Part shown: positions 21,360 through 32,850 of the stretch, in pieces
Numbering within the stretch: position 1 is the first letter of the stretch
Layout: the number at the start of each line of letters is the position of its first letter
NCBI GenBank assembly: GCA_019009955.1
Contig: CM032232.1
Span: forward strand, 134,753,501-134,817,500
DNA length: 64,000 nt
Direction: 5' to 3'
Origin: Riptortus pedestris
Lineage: Eukaryota > Arthropoda > Insecta > Hemiptera > Alydidae
Made by a program: the position numbers and the translations under genes
The notes under the pieces: generated by a model
Seen by the model: the letters and a program-made list of their open reading frames with translations, nothing else
Told to the model about the DNA's origin: nothing
Databases searched by the model: none

Positions 21360-21800
21360 ATTATTATATTTTGGAACAACCTTGGACGCAGTCGTTCTTC
21401 AGTGGTTCTACCTAAATTATAATGCTCCACTTTGACATCGGAAGGCAGGCATGATATTTTCTTACAAGCTGTTGAAGGTGAACTGAAATAGGAGAAACCT
21501 CCAATTCCCTGTGGATTTGGCTGTTCCTAACAAACCTGGGAGCATTTGGCGCTATCGCAAGAACTTTGCTCTGGAAGGACTGGAGTTTCTCTTTGTGTAT
21601 GTTGCTGATGCTTAGCCAGACTGGGCATGCGTATGTTAATATAGGCAGTATGAGTGTTTTGTAAAGTAGTGTTACGCAAGTCAGTTTCAGTGGTTTATTA
21701 TTGTTTATTAAAGGGTATATTTGTGCAAGTTGTGTTTATGCTTGTTGCAATTTAATGTGGATATGATGCCGCCATGTAAGCCGCGTGTCAAAATGTACTC
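21360..21800 (-). pseudogene. Jockey-like LINE ORF2 fragment (C-terminal region of reverse transcriptase)
   Basis: Translated on the minus strand from about 21800 to 21360 in one frame, it reads LTWRHHIHIKLQQA, a stop, TQLAQIYPLINNNKPLKLTC, LLYKTLILPILTYACPVW, QSKVLAIAPNAPRFVRN, IHRELEVSPISVHLQQLVRK and a final stop. The YKTLIxPxLTYACPVW and APxFVRNxxIHxxL motifs are typical of the region after the reverse transcriptase fingers/palm in insect Jockey-clade LINEs. Two in-frame stops, and absence of the upstream endonuclease and catalytic FADD-type motif, mark a dead, 5'-truncated copy. Protein function in life: target-primed reverse transcription of the element RNA. Confidence 0.8.
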
Positions 21801-22296
21801 GCAATCAGAGATAGAATTTGAATGAATAAAAGGTTAAAAGTCCATTACGCAGGGGATGGGTTAACTAAGCAGATTTCCCACGTGCATCACGTTTTTGCAT
21901 TTATATCAAAAATTAAAAGTTCAATGAGAACAATATTAGGTATTTAAGCTTCTAATATAGTGCTTAACATAATAGAATATTGTTAATATGAGATGAGTAG
22001 GAGTGGGGGTTTACTGAAGACCGAAAACTAAAACGTGCAAATGTCTCAGTTAATAATCAAGACAGTGAAACAATGTACTTAACAACATTTATGAACATTA
22101 AATTTGCAATAAAAATGGTTCCATAAACTTTTTAGATCCGACGAATAACAGAAATATTACGAATTTTCGAAATTCTCCCCCTGTAAATCCCCCTTCCCCA
22201 TGGTCCGATTAACGAACTTGATCTGTATTTTTGTATAAAACGATTATACATCAAGTTTGGTAACGATAAGACAAAAATTGTGACCGCTAGGGCGGT

Positions 22297-22300
<4 letters not shown>

Positions 22301-22378
<78 letters not shown>
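22301..22378. repeat. (TA)n microsatellite
   Basis: 39 uninterrupted TA units at the family A core position. Confidence 0.97.
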
Positions 22379-22379
<1 letters not shown>

Positions 22380-22382
<3 letters not shown>

Positions 22383-22931
22383 CGTTTTTTATTACAAAAC
22401 CAGTAATAAACGTTGATAATAAGAGTTCTTTTGGATTTCAAAATTTAACACACAAAAGTTTCACAGTTTATCACTGCACAATTTATTTCACAATGTACAA
22501 TACTCTTGGTTAGTTATTACTACTCACAATATTACACTGATAGAGTCATTGTCCTTCAGATTACACAGTCCAATAATTCACTCACAGTCACTGAAATTCA
22601 CTGCACTGTCCTTTACTTCGCGGCACTGCACTGTCCTTTACTTCGCGGCACTGCACTGCCCTTTACTTCGCGGCACTGCACTGTCTTAAACACGGCACTA
22701 AACTGTTACAGTCACGGCACAACACTTATCTTCCCGGCCCAACACTTTACCGCACTGCACTGTAGCTCTGAACATCCTTCGAAGACCGGCGAGCGTCCAC
22801 TGAACTGTGGGGTACTGTGAGAGTCCCTTATATATATCTGTAGAAGGGCCTAGCCAAGGAAAGGTCCAGAACTTCCTGGAAGGCCCTAAATACATTCTGC
22901 CGGCGGCCCTAGTTAAGATTGGCCCTAATTA
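22380..22931 (-). mobile_element. Solo-LTR-like element with core promoter
   Basis: On the minus strand it starts TGTTCTAATTAGGGCC and contains, in order, a TATATATAAGG box near 22830, an initiator-like TTCAGTG about 30 bp downstream, three to four 25-bp tandem repeats of a GTGCAGTGCCGCGAAGTAAA phrase (22601-22690), and an AATAAA signal near 22388 before the end. That order of promoter, start and poly(A) signal fits an LTR. No target duplication or internal retroviral-type gene is visible, and the 3' boundary against (TA)n is uncertain. Confidence 0.45.
22601..22690. repeat. 25-bp tandem repeat inside the LTR-like element
   Basis: Repeat starts lie at 22601, 22626, 22651 and 22676, exactly 25 bp apart, with single-base differences (CTGTCC versus CTGCCC). 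Confidence 0.9.
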
Positions 22932-22939
22932 GAACACGC

Positions 22940-22941
<2 letters not shown>

Positions 22942-23021
<80 letters not shown>
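22942..23021. repeat. (CT)n microsatellite
   Basis: About 40 CT units between the LTR-like element and the resumed family A sequence. Confidence 0.97.
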
Positions 23022-23024
<3 letters not shown>

Positions 23025-23125
23025 AATCATTCACGCAACAATATAATTTTGAACGGACCTCATTTTCGTAATCTCCTAGGTAGGATCGATGGACATTTGA
23101 AGACATTTTTCGAAAATCGCGTCTT

Positions 23126-24330
23126 GAGTACGACCTTAATAGTGAATCGGGAATAGAGAACCTTATTTTCATCATCGACTATTTGTGAAATTAGTCTAAC
23201 ATCGAGTCATGAGTACGACCTCAATAGTGAATCGGGAATAGAGAACCTTATTTTTATCATCTGCTATTTGTGAAATTAGTCTAACATCCAGTCATGAGTA
23301 CGACCTCAATAGTGAATCGGGAATAGAGAACCTTATTTTTATCATCTGCTATTTGTGAAATTAGTCTAACATCGAGTCATGAGTACGACCTCAATAGTGA
23401 ATCGGGAATAGAGAACCTTATTTTCATCATCTGCTATTTGTGAAATTAGTCTAACATCGAGTCATGAGTACGACCTCAATAGTGAATCGGGAATAGAGAA
23501 CCTTATTTTCATCATCTACTATTTGTGAAATTAGTCTAACATCCAGTCATGAGTACGACCTCAATAGTGAATCGGGAATAGAGAACCTTATTTTCATCAT
23601 CTACTATTTGTGAAATTAGTCTAACATCGAGTCATGAGTACGACCTCAATAGTGAATCGGGAATAGAGAACCTTATTTTCATCATCTACTATTTGTGAAA
23701 TTAGTCTAACATCGAGTCATGAGTACGACCTCAATAGTGAATCGGGAATAGAGAACCTTATTTTCATCATCTACTATTTGTGAAATTAGTCTAACATCGA
23801 ATCTCGAGTACAACCTCAATAGTGAATCGGGAATAGAGAACCTTATTTTCATCATCTACTATTTGTGAAATTAGTCTAACATCGAGTCATGAGTACAACC
23901 TCAATAGTGAATCGGGAATAGAGAACCTTATTTTCATCATCTACTATTTGTGAAATTAGTCTAACATCGAGTCATGAGTACAACCTCAATAGTGAATCGG
24001 GAATAGAGAACCTTATTTTCATCATCTACTATTTGTGAAATTAGTCTAACATCGAGTCACGAGTACAACCTCAATAGTGAATCGGGAATAGAGAACCTTA
24101 TTTTCATCACCTACTATTTGTGAAATTAGTCTAACATCGAGTAATGAGTACAACCTCAATAGTGAATCGGGAATAGAGAACCTTATTTTCATCATCTACT
24201 ATTTGTGAAATTAGTCTAACATCGAGTAATGAGTACAACCTCAATAGTGAATCGGGAATAGAGAACCTTATTTTCATCATCTACTATTTGTGCAATTAGT
24301 CTAACATCCAATCATGAGTACGACCTTAAT
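23126..24330. repeat. 85-bp satellite array, about 14 units
   Basis: Unit starts (GAGTAC) fall every 85 bp from 23126 through 24316 without a single length change. Each unit carries CATGAGTACGACCTCAATAG, taken from the 5' end of family A, plus about 60 bp unique to the array (GGGAATAGAGAACC, TTTGTGAAATTAGTC). Point differences are clustered: CTGCT in units 2-4, GTACGACC in units 1-8 but GTACAACC in units 9-14. It is not a CRISPR array, because the whole unit repeats and there are no spacers. Confidence 0.97.
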
Positions 24331-24345
24331 AGCTGATAATTAGTT

Positions 24346-26230
24346 TTATATAATAATTGAACCAATAAATTTCTCTGTTCCTATAAGAGGTACAGAAGTA
24401 TTGCAAAGGACCTGTTTTGTTTATCACAAAGAGGTCTACAAATTATATTCTTTGAAAATTGTTGGTAATTTAATTATTAAATATAATGGCTTTTTTTAAT
24501 GTATCTTATTTTTATTTAAGTAATTTATTTTAATCGTATTATTAGTATATACATTTTTTTGTTTATTTCTTTATAAAAAAATATTTTTCGAAATAATCTT
24601 AATATGTATTTTTTGTAATTGTATTAGGTACTAGAGATCACTTTTCTACCAGTTTTCCTTTAAACATGTTAACGTAATAACATTATTAATCTGATTTACT
24701 TAATTTCCTGATGGTTGTCTTTACCAGACCTCCGACATGTTTTATTTCGGCATGGTGATTCATCTTAAATATGAACTATTGCATATTCCTTAAATTCTAA
24801 GCACTTAAGAAAGCCAAAAGAACCTGAAAGAGCCCAAAGAAAAAGATTACGCAACTCCTGCGTGATGGGCGTTTTACAAATTCAATTGGATCTGGATTTA
24901 GGCACCTATTTAGAGTGATTCGTAAAGATTTCAACGACAATGTGAAAAATTTCAGTAGTTTTTTTTTCTTGGGAGAAAGTCGCAAAATCTTAATTATTGT
25001 ACATTCCTGTGTGCTGATTATAGAGGAAAAAAATTAAAACCTCCTAGTTTCTGTTACTTAAATTAAAACTGGAAAAAAAATATTAATGGGAATTAAGCAG
25101 TTAACGTGAAAGAGAATTGTAATTATTCACTTAAGATAAGATTGAAAGCATTGTTGGGAATGAAGGAAACAGCTATCAAGCGTTCTCACAATACATCTCC
25201 ATTTCGTCTACTGCTTTGTGTATCAGATTTTGCACTTAATAAATTACTCAGGAACTCAATGCGGGGATCACGCCACCATTTTGAAAATTAATAATGAAAG
25301 AATGAATTTATTGTGAGTCTAGCTAATAGCTGCGCATCCGGGAAATAATTAAATAGAAAAGCGGAAAAGGACTTGTGTGATTAGGTTCTTTAAGAAAAGT
25401 CCGCCACGCATCTCTGTGTAGCTAAGGGATGTTAGAGAACTCAAAAAATTAAAAAAAAATCTGACACTTTGTGTGCAAGTAGAGTAGTTCATCTGTAACA
25501 CAAAACTCTTTTTTGTATTTGCGGAAATAGGATTCAGGTTTTAATATTTCTGAGCGAATATTGTTAAAATTTTAATAGATACGAAAACAAAATGTCAAAT
25601 GATAGATTTTAATATACATTAAAACTGTGCAATCAGTTTTTTTTTAAATGTCATTTTTTTCAAACATTTTCCCTCCCCCATCGGTTTTTATAATCTATTT
25701 TATAATGAATAGTTTAACACATTTAACGAAAAATTCATCCATATATGAAGTTCTATTGCAATCATTTTTTTTTAAAAATAAGCTAAAATACTTTTATTTT
25801 ATATCGTTATGCATCATTCATCACTTCATGGCTCGCAACTTATGGTGACACCTTCTTCTTTGCGATTTCATAAAGACAACCATAAATTATGAAGAAATAA
25901 ATGATATATAATTGAAATGTATGTGTTTTATTTATATTTGTGTATAAACATATATTTTATTTTAATTGGCTGTTCCTATAAACTTTTCTTATTGTTAGAA
26001 ATATTAATCATGTTCATAATTTAACACCATAAAAGAAACATTTTATTAATCTTTACTTAAACTCTTTTTTATATCTATTACCGTTTTGACAGTAATACAA
26101 TTTCAGAACTAAAAAAACAGTTTTTTTTCTTTTCAAAAAGTGAATTTATCAAATCGTAGTTCCTCACGAACAAAAGTTGTGTGTTACGGATGAATTTCTC
26201 ACACATCTTACGCCCACACCAACCACACAC
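24346..26230. other. Unrecognised A+T-rich DNA
   Basis: A small segment at 24844-24877 (ACGCAACTCCTGCGTGATGG) looks like a worn family A 3' hairpin. Otherwise no gene, RNA or repeat is supported. Confidence 0.4.
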
Positions 26231-26235
26231 ACATT

Positions 26236-26267
<32 letters not shown>

Positions 26268-26283
26268 TATATATATATTTATA
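26236..26283. repeat. Compound (TA)n-(CA)n-(TA)n microsatellite
   Basis: Short alternating blocks of TA, CA and TA. The flanks (26284-26600) are A+T-rich without visible features. Confidence 0.9.
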
Positions 26284-26600
26284 TAATATTAACTTAAAAC
26301 CCATGTTTATAAGAGGCTTTGACTCTTTTAACTAATTTTGCTATTTAATTTTTTTATTTTGATATTTTTATTATTGTTTTTAATTATTAAGGAATAATTC
26401 ATTTTCCTTTTTATTTTACACATCTCTTTTTTGGTTATAATATTTATTTTAATAATATTTAATATCTGAAAATATATTTTTTGTTTTTCATTTCTTCTTG
26501 TAACTTGGACATTTTTCCTATTTTCTTCCTTATTGCCCCTTTGTTTCTGTTTATTTCCTTGCTTGTTTATGATACTATTTTGTTTATTTTGTGCTCCATC

Positions 26601-26616
26601 TTTTTTTTTTTTTTAT

Positions 26617-26653
<37 letters not shown>

Positions 26654-26660
26654 TTTTTAT
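26601..26660. repeat. Poly-T tract
   Basis: About 55 of 60 bases are T, in a T-rich neighbourhood (26460-26660). It may be the tail of an unrecognised retroposon on the minus strand. Confidence 0.9.
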
Positions 26661-26815
26661 TTATTGTAAATAGTTAATTGTCAATGTTGTGGAGGATTCA
26701 AGTAAATAGTGAACCTTATATATTAACTAAATTTAGAGGATTTCCAAGATATTTTCTGCAAATACGAATTTCTAACGTGGTATATTGGAGACAACAAATA
26801 AAAATTAATAAACAA

Positions 26816-27097
26816 AAGTCCGTCACGCAGGGGCTGCGTAAACTAAGCAGATTTCCCACGTGAAGTTTTACTCTCATCCGTTATCTGCCCCGATTTCATA
26901 AAAATACAAATATCTCGGTTAATATTTACGTTAGAGATTAAATGTACATAACGATATTTATAGTAAATGTAATTTGCAATAAGATAGGTTCAATACAATT
27001 TTTCGATCCGACGTATAGTAACGGAGATATTTCGAATTTTCGAAAATCCTCCCCTCTAAACAAATATAATAATAAAAATAATATATAGATAGATAGA

Positions 27098-27147
<50 letters not shown>

Positions 27148-27281
27148 TATACGGTTTTGAACGGACCTCATTTTTGTCATCTACTAGGTAGGAACTATGG
27201 ACATTTGAAGAAAAATTTCGAAAATTCCGTCATGAGTACAACCTTTATAGCTGATTTCCCTTCAGGGAAATCTGCTAAAAA
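26816..27281 (-). mobile_element. Complete family A copy, short subfamily
   Basis: Both ends are present: AAAAGTCCGTCACGCAGGGG with AAGCAGATTTCCCACGTGAA on the left, and CTGATTTCCCTTCAGGGAAATCTGCTAAAA on the right (positions 27249-27284). The core is (TA)n with GATA interruptions (27080-27147). Part of the short-subfamily module is deleted. Confidence 0.85.
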
Positions 27282-27285
27282 CGAA

Positions 27286-28320
27286 AACCAAACATTAAAT
27301 TTAAAAACAAAAAAAAATATCTTATAAAGAAACTAGATAATTAAAAATTATAATGACTAACAAAATTACAAAAAAACAACTATGTATTTTCAATGGTTAA
27401 AATTAAAACTAAAAACAAACAAATAAAAATTAGTATGTATATAAATAAAGTGAACTGATTAAATTTTCTTATATCTTGAACATTCGGAATCAAATGCTCA
27501 CACTTTCTCTATCACACATACAAACAATAAAAATTTTATAAAACTATTATTACATAATAAAAGTTTTTAATGGAGATTACGTTAAAATTTAGGAAGCATG
27601 CTTAAAGCTGGAGAAGCCAAGGCAAAAGTAACTAATTTATTCCCATAGCTACTGAAAGCTAAGAAATCCCCTGAAAAAAAAAAGAAAAGAAAAAAAAAAG
27701 GGGAAGAAATACAATTCGTGGAAGAACATGTGTTGATCCTTTGAGCCGATGGAGGTGGAAGAGTAATACCCCGATGAAAAGCAGGATTCCTGTCAGGAGG
27801 AGAATGTATGGGCTTATCCCGTCCACATTGTAGGCAAATTGCGCCTTTCTCGATTAGCATCGGGCCCCCTCCCCCATTTATACCCATTCACTACCACATA
27901 TTCAGGAGTCTAAAACATATGTCACGAGACCAGTTCCCAACGGTCACTACATATAAATCGTTTGCATAAGCATAAATATGATTTATGTATGGCAAAAGTT
28001 CGCGAATCACAAAGATCTCCAAAGCCTAGAATGTCAACAAGGAAAAATTGCGTGGATATTAATATACCCATGCCACCATTTCCCGCTTTTCCGAAGTCTG
28101 GTTAGTCCTTGGTCTGGTCATCACCTTGTCAAACCATATGCCACACACTGGGGGCTAGATTGTAGGTTTTGTTCCACCCATGGCGAGTAAAAAATTTTCA
28201 AATTTAGAAACATGGCGTTAGACTTAACTAAAAATGCTCTACACTATTGTCACATTATTAATACCTTAAAATTGAAAAGGTATTAATAATGTGAGACTTA
28301 TTTACATACTCAAAAATAAA
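27286..28320. other. Unrecognised DNA with a hairpin
   Basis: 27582-28190 is somewhat richer in G+C; frames are open for up to 101 codons but no domain is recognised. A perfect 17-bp stem is listed separately at 28251-28293. Confidence 0.35.
28251..28293. repeat. Perfect 17-bp stem-loop
   Basis: CACATTATTAATACCTT (28251-28267) and its exact complement AAGGTATTAATAATGTG (28277-28293) enclose a 9-base loop. No partner elsewhere in the window was found; purpose unknown. Confidence 0.9.
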
Positions 28321-28323
28321 CCA

Positions 28324-28658
28324 AAAAGTCCGTCACAAAGGGGCTGCGTAAACTAAGCAGATTTCCTACGTAAAGTTTTACAATAGGGGAATCTCCATAC
28401 GAGTGCCGAACAGTTACGGACACGGCCGAACTAGCTTTCGGCGGGCACAACTAGAAGCGACCGCAGCTCGTCCGTTACACTTAATAGAAATGCAAATATC
28501 TGGGTTAATATTTAAGTTAGATATTAAATGTACATAGCGATATTTATAGTAAATGTAATTTGCAATAAGATAGGTTCAATACAATTTTTCGATCCGACGT
28601 AGGATCGATGGACATTTGAAGAAAATTTTTGAAAATCGCGTCATCAGTACGACTTGCT
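28324..28658 (-). mobile_element. Family A copy with its microsatellite core deleted
   Basis: The 3' half is well preserved (AAGTCCGTCACAAAGGGGC through CAATTTTTCGATCCGACG). At 28600 the sequence jumps directly to TAGGATCGATGGACATTTGA of the 5' part, losing about 250 bp including the dinucleotide run. The 5' terminal palindrome is also lost (ends ACGACTTGCTAAAA). Confidence 0.85.
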
Positions 28659-28953
28659 AAAACAAGACAGGAGCATAAATATACCTCTGCATACATATAC
28701 TGCAAATACTTATGTATGTGAATATATCTTTACATGTGGAGTGATTTTTGAGTTTGTTCAGACATCATTTCGCCGAGAAAGGCCGGGTTAAATTGATTAC
28801 ATTTTAAGCTCTAAGCTGTTTGAAACAATAGTTCGAACAAATTATTGATTTAGTAGTAAAGCAAAATTATTGTCCAATAAATACATTACAATTATTTCAG
28901 AAATACATATTAATTTACAAAGTGTAATTTACATGATAAAGCATTCTTCTATA

Positions 28954-29480
28954 TTAACATTTCAATAAAATTATAATAAAACTTTGCATTGATATTGTAT
29001 AATAATGATATTGAGAAGAAAAAATAATATCAACAAAGTTAGAAGTATTTCCGTTATATAAGATCATAAAAGAACAACTGGGGTTATAAATTAAACTCAA
29101 AACAAAGGAGCCTGCGAAATCTTCCAGCGCTCTCCAGATATTTATACAAGTTAATGTAATCTTCTCCGATTTGGCTATTACTTGATCCCAGCCGAGAAAA
29201 TTCGAGCAAAAGCTGCAAGGAGGAACTCCTCGAGAACGGGGCAAACAGCGAGGAAGTGTCAGACGTCTTCAGGTTCCTGTTGGTTACATAGTCACTAGTC
29301 GGCGGTGTCATCCCTAATCCAAGGTTTTGTGTTCAAGTTGAGAGTTTCTGTCCTAGCTATTGCTCTCGTATAGTGGAGGTTATTTACTTTGGTATAGTCT
29401 AATGCTTTGGAATGAAATAAGAGTTCTTTGTATAAATCATGGAATTGTATCGGAAAGGATTCGTTTAAATTTATCAATGC
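28954..29480 (-). pseudogene. LINE ORF2 C-terminal remnant
   Basis: On the minus strand, in two frames, it reads LNLNTKPWIRDDTAD near 29340-29300, then CNQQEPEDV-stop-HFLAVCPVL near 29280-29225. The C...EDxxHFLxxCPxL pattern is the C-terminal cysteine-histidine motif of LINE polyproteins, here preceded by the usual W-x-x-D stretch. A further piece, LGWDQVIAKSEKITL, occurs in another frame near 29170. Frameshifts and stops make it a dead copy. Upstream (29295-29480) a compatible open stretch extends the homology region. Clade not assigned. Confidence 0.55.
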
Positions 29481-29694
29481 CTGTTGACATTAATTATATC
29501 AATTTCTTTACACTTTTGAGACCAACCTCTGCCTTAGCTACTGCTCATCGCACATGGTAAAGTGTGCACAGCTTGGATTATAAACCAACCTCTGTTCTTT
29601 GTACATGTTAAATGTACATTTTGATACTTGGTAGGGTGCATATAAGTTTTCTCAAGTATCCATTGATCTAGTGTATTTCATATATATATACATG

Positions 29695-29845
29695 TGTGTG
29701 CATTGTTTGGTCATTAACAAACTTGATATATAAGTGTTTAACGCAGAACAATAGATCAAGTTCATTAATGGCTAAAATGTGACCTGTGCAAGGAAGAGGG
29801 TGTAGAGAGGGAATTTCTAAAATTCAAAATATACATTACTGAATT
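29695..29845 (+). mobile_element. Family A fragment
   Basis: Contains GTTTGGTCATTAACAAACTT, AATAGATCAAGTTCATTAAT and TCTAAAATTCAAAATATAC just after a short TA/TG run. Ends missing. Confidence 0.6.
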
Positions 29846-29849
29846 TGGC

Positions 29850-30695
29850 CATTTTTATCAAACCTCTTGTAGATTCTCAAAAAGGGAGTGTACTGATTGG
29901 TGGATGTATGGTCTTAGTATGAACAGGACGCCTATCTAAAAAACGTTGACATTATATGGCGAGATTTATTTAAAGAGTAATCGTCCCAAAGCTCACGCCA
30001 ACGTCCTGTGGAGCATAAATGGAATATTATTACTATTGTTGTTCGAATTTAGGATTGAGTTATGAGAATCCCTTCATTCTGGTTAAGATGAAGAGGTAAA
30101 TGTTGGAGCAAATAATACTGAAGGATGTCCCGCTCTGAGTGGACTGGCGGGGGGAGACATACCGTTGACAAGATGGATGTAGGAGATGAACTAACGAAGT
30201 ACTCACCATTGTCCCGGGTAGCGGGCATCTGATACAACTCATTAGGACAGCGGCTGCATATCTCTGATGCACTAATGCACTTATAGTCGTCCGCTCGCCT
30301 CCAATAGGCCGATGACTAACCCCAGGAGTCGTAGAGTACCCCTGCTTGTTAAGGGAAAAGAGTGAGGAGTTTTTCGTAAGGGCTTGTGTTGTCGGGCCGA
30401 CTTGAATAAAGCGAGACGAGTTTTGAACCGGTTCGATTGGAGAGGCTTGTTAAGTTTCCTTGGAGTAGGAAGACTTAAGAGGCCCTATAGAAGATCAAAG
30501 AGAGGAAACGGCGAATCTGAGTAAAGATGAGTATACTTTCCTACGGATGTCCCTGTACATCTGAGGGCACTAATGCAGAATAACTAAGAAGCGACACTAC
30601 AGACTGGAATTAAGGTATGCCTATTCATATCATAACCTAAAAATGCTAGGATCTGGCAAATTCAAACTCTTGGAATGGAAACACTCAATTGAATA
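29850..30695. other. Unrecognised, locally G+C-richer DNA
   Basis: 30100-30560 looks like decayed coding or retroelement sequence by base composition, but all frames are broken and I recognise no motif. Confidence 0.3.
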
Positions 30696-30701
30696 CAGTG
30701 T

Positions 30702-31172
30702 CGGGGACTAGCCAGGTCGGGCAATACCTAGGGACCACGGACATAAGAGCCCTTGGGCCTCAAATTGAAAAACCTAAATTTAAAAAGGTATTAATTTTAT
30801 TATTAATTAACCCCCAAATATTAATTATTTGGATTTGTAAATACATCACTCATACAAATTTCTATTAGCAAATGTTACGATTGTATTTTGCACTTTATGC
30901 TTTTCTTACAGATTTCTAAAAAAATGGTAATGGTTTGTAAGGAACTAATGTCCTGAATTATTACTACAGGTAAATCTAGATTTATTAATTTGTGTTTGTG
31001 TTATATATGATCATTTTATAACCTTACCTGCTACTTATTTTATTAATATATATATTTTTGTTACTAAATAAAAAATAGCTTATTATATTTAGTATCAAAA
31101 AATTTGCTAAGGGGGGGGGGACGGCTACTTTTGCCGAGGACCCACAGAGTTGCCAGTCCGGCGCAGATTGAA
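30702..31172. mobile_element. Possible non-autonomous DNA transposon
   Basis: The two flanks share a weak inverted resemblance (GGGGACTAGCC on the left; GGACTGGCA on the complement of the right) around an A+T-rich interior, and ATTGAATA/ATTGAACA lie outside. The termini are not standard for hAT, so this stays tentative. A nine-G run is at 31110. Confidence 0.25.
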
Positions 31173-32140
31173 CATATAATATACTCACTTGAATTCGCTA
31201 GGTTGAAATGCTGATACAGAACTATTCCAAGAGAAGCCAAGACTCAAGGCTCAAGATGCCCTCTGTGTCTCGATTTCTGTATAAGGTTTCTCGTTAAGTT
31301 ATGGCTAATTAGAAATACGTAGCCTGATTTCATTTTTGACACCTTCCCTAGAACTTGCTGGCTGCTTTCATAAGGTTAGGACAGATATTTAAGAAAGTAA
31401 TTTAAATATAAACTGCAGGTTTCTAATAAAAAAACTATCTTGAGTTCAATATGGTATATTAAGGAGAAACCAAGCATTTTACATTCAACGTCATTCAAAA
31501 ATGGAATTCTCCAGTATTAATGACTTTAAGCAGTTACATAAATTTCCTATTATAACAATGAAGTTTAATCCTTGCGGGGGAAGAAAATCAGTTTGCTGGT
31601 GTCGAGCATCTTCAGATTCAAAGGCAGGAAAAGAAGAATAGCTAGAATATGAGCTTTGTAATCTGTTTAAGACAGTAACCAAAATTGGTTCCGCAGGACT
31701 TTAGGATGTTCTGATCGGTTTAATCCATTCGTTATTTAATTTTTTAATGATTTAACCACTACTGTAACTTGCTTATATTTGTTATGGAATTATTTTTATT
31801 AGGCAGGGCATAGAAGGGAGAGAGAGGTGGCGGACGGTGAGAGGCGTGTTTGCGTTGGGGAACTATGATGGTGGAGAGGTAATGAATCGTGGGACGAGTG
31901 AAGACTGTAATAGACATCGTGACCAGGACCGCCCCCTCGCAGCCTCGACCTCCGAACCTCTGTAGGGTGGTATGTCCGTCCGTCGGTCTGCGCTGTTCTT
32001 ACGGAGGAATGTGCAGCTGGAGATAGCAGTTTTGGGTCAGATAGCAGCAAAGGAACAGGGTGTCACTAGATAAGGACGGAGGCGGGGGCTGTCTCGGTCA
32101 GGAACCTGTAGTTCCTTTAGACTGACTCATGGCTGGGATT
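31173..32140. other. Unrecognised DNA
   Basis: 31800-32100 is G+C-rich and purine-biased, leading into the CT-rich tract. A plus-strand stretch (LFLRRNVQLEIAVLGQIAAK) is open but unrecognised. Confidence 0.3.
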
Positions 32141-32143
32141 TCG

Positions 32144-32850
<707 letters not shown>

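Larger units (their letters stand above)
21833..24345 (-). mobile_element. Family A copy swollen by an LTR, a (CT)n run and an 85-bp satellite
   Basis: The 3' end (AAGTCCATTACGCAGGGG, AACTAAGCAGATTTCCCACG) starts at 21833. Internal long-subfamily segments run to GACCGCTAGGGCGGTAACA, then (TA)n (22301-22378). After an LTR-like insert and (CT)n, the 5' region resumes at 23041 (ATAATTTTGAACGGACCTCA, GGTAGGATCGATGGACATTT, AAATCGCGTCTTGAGTACGA). The satellite array begins inside this segment, and the last words AGCTGATAATTAG after it are the worn 5' terminus. Confidence 0.75.

Noticed and set aside
22244..22513. Open frames of YIYIYI over the TA run
   Set aside because: Microsatellite translation; both strands are open.
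22909..23175. 88-codon minus-strand frame combining RERERE with family A sequence
   Set aside because: It is a (CT)n translation run into a transposon end.
23126..24330. Regular direct repeats that could suggest a CRISPR array
   Set aside because: The full 85 bp repeats with no variable spacers, the DNA is clearly eukaryotic, and no cas genes exist.
30702..31172. Firm hAT call for the block with ATTGAATA/ATTGAACA flanks
   Set aside because: The right end would read CAG rather than CTG and the inverted similarity is short; kept only as a low-confidence element.
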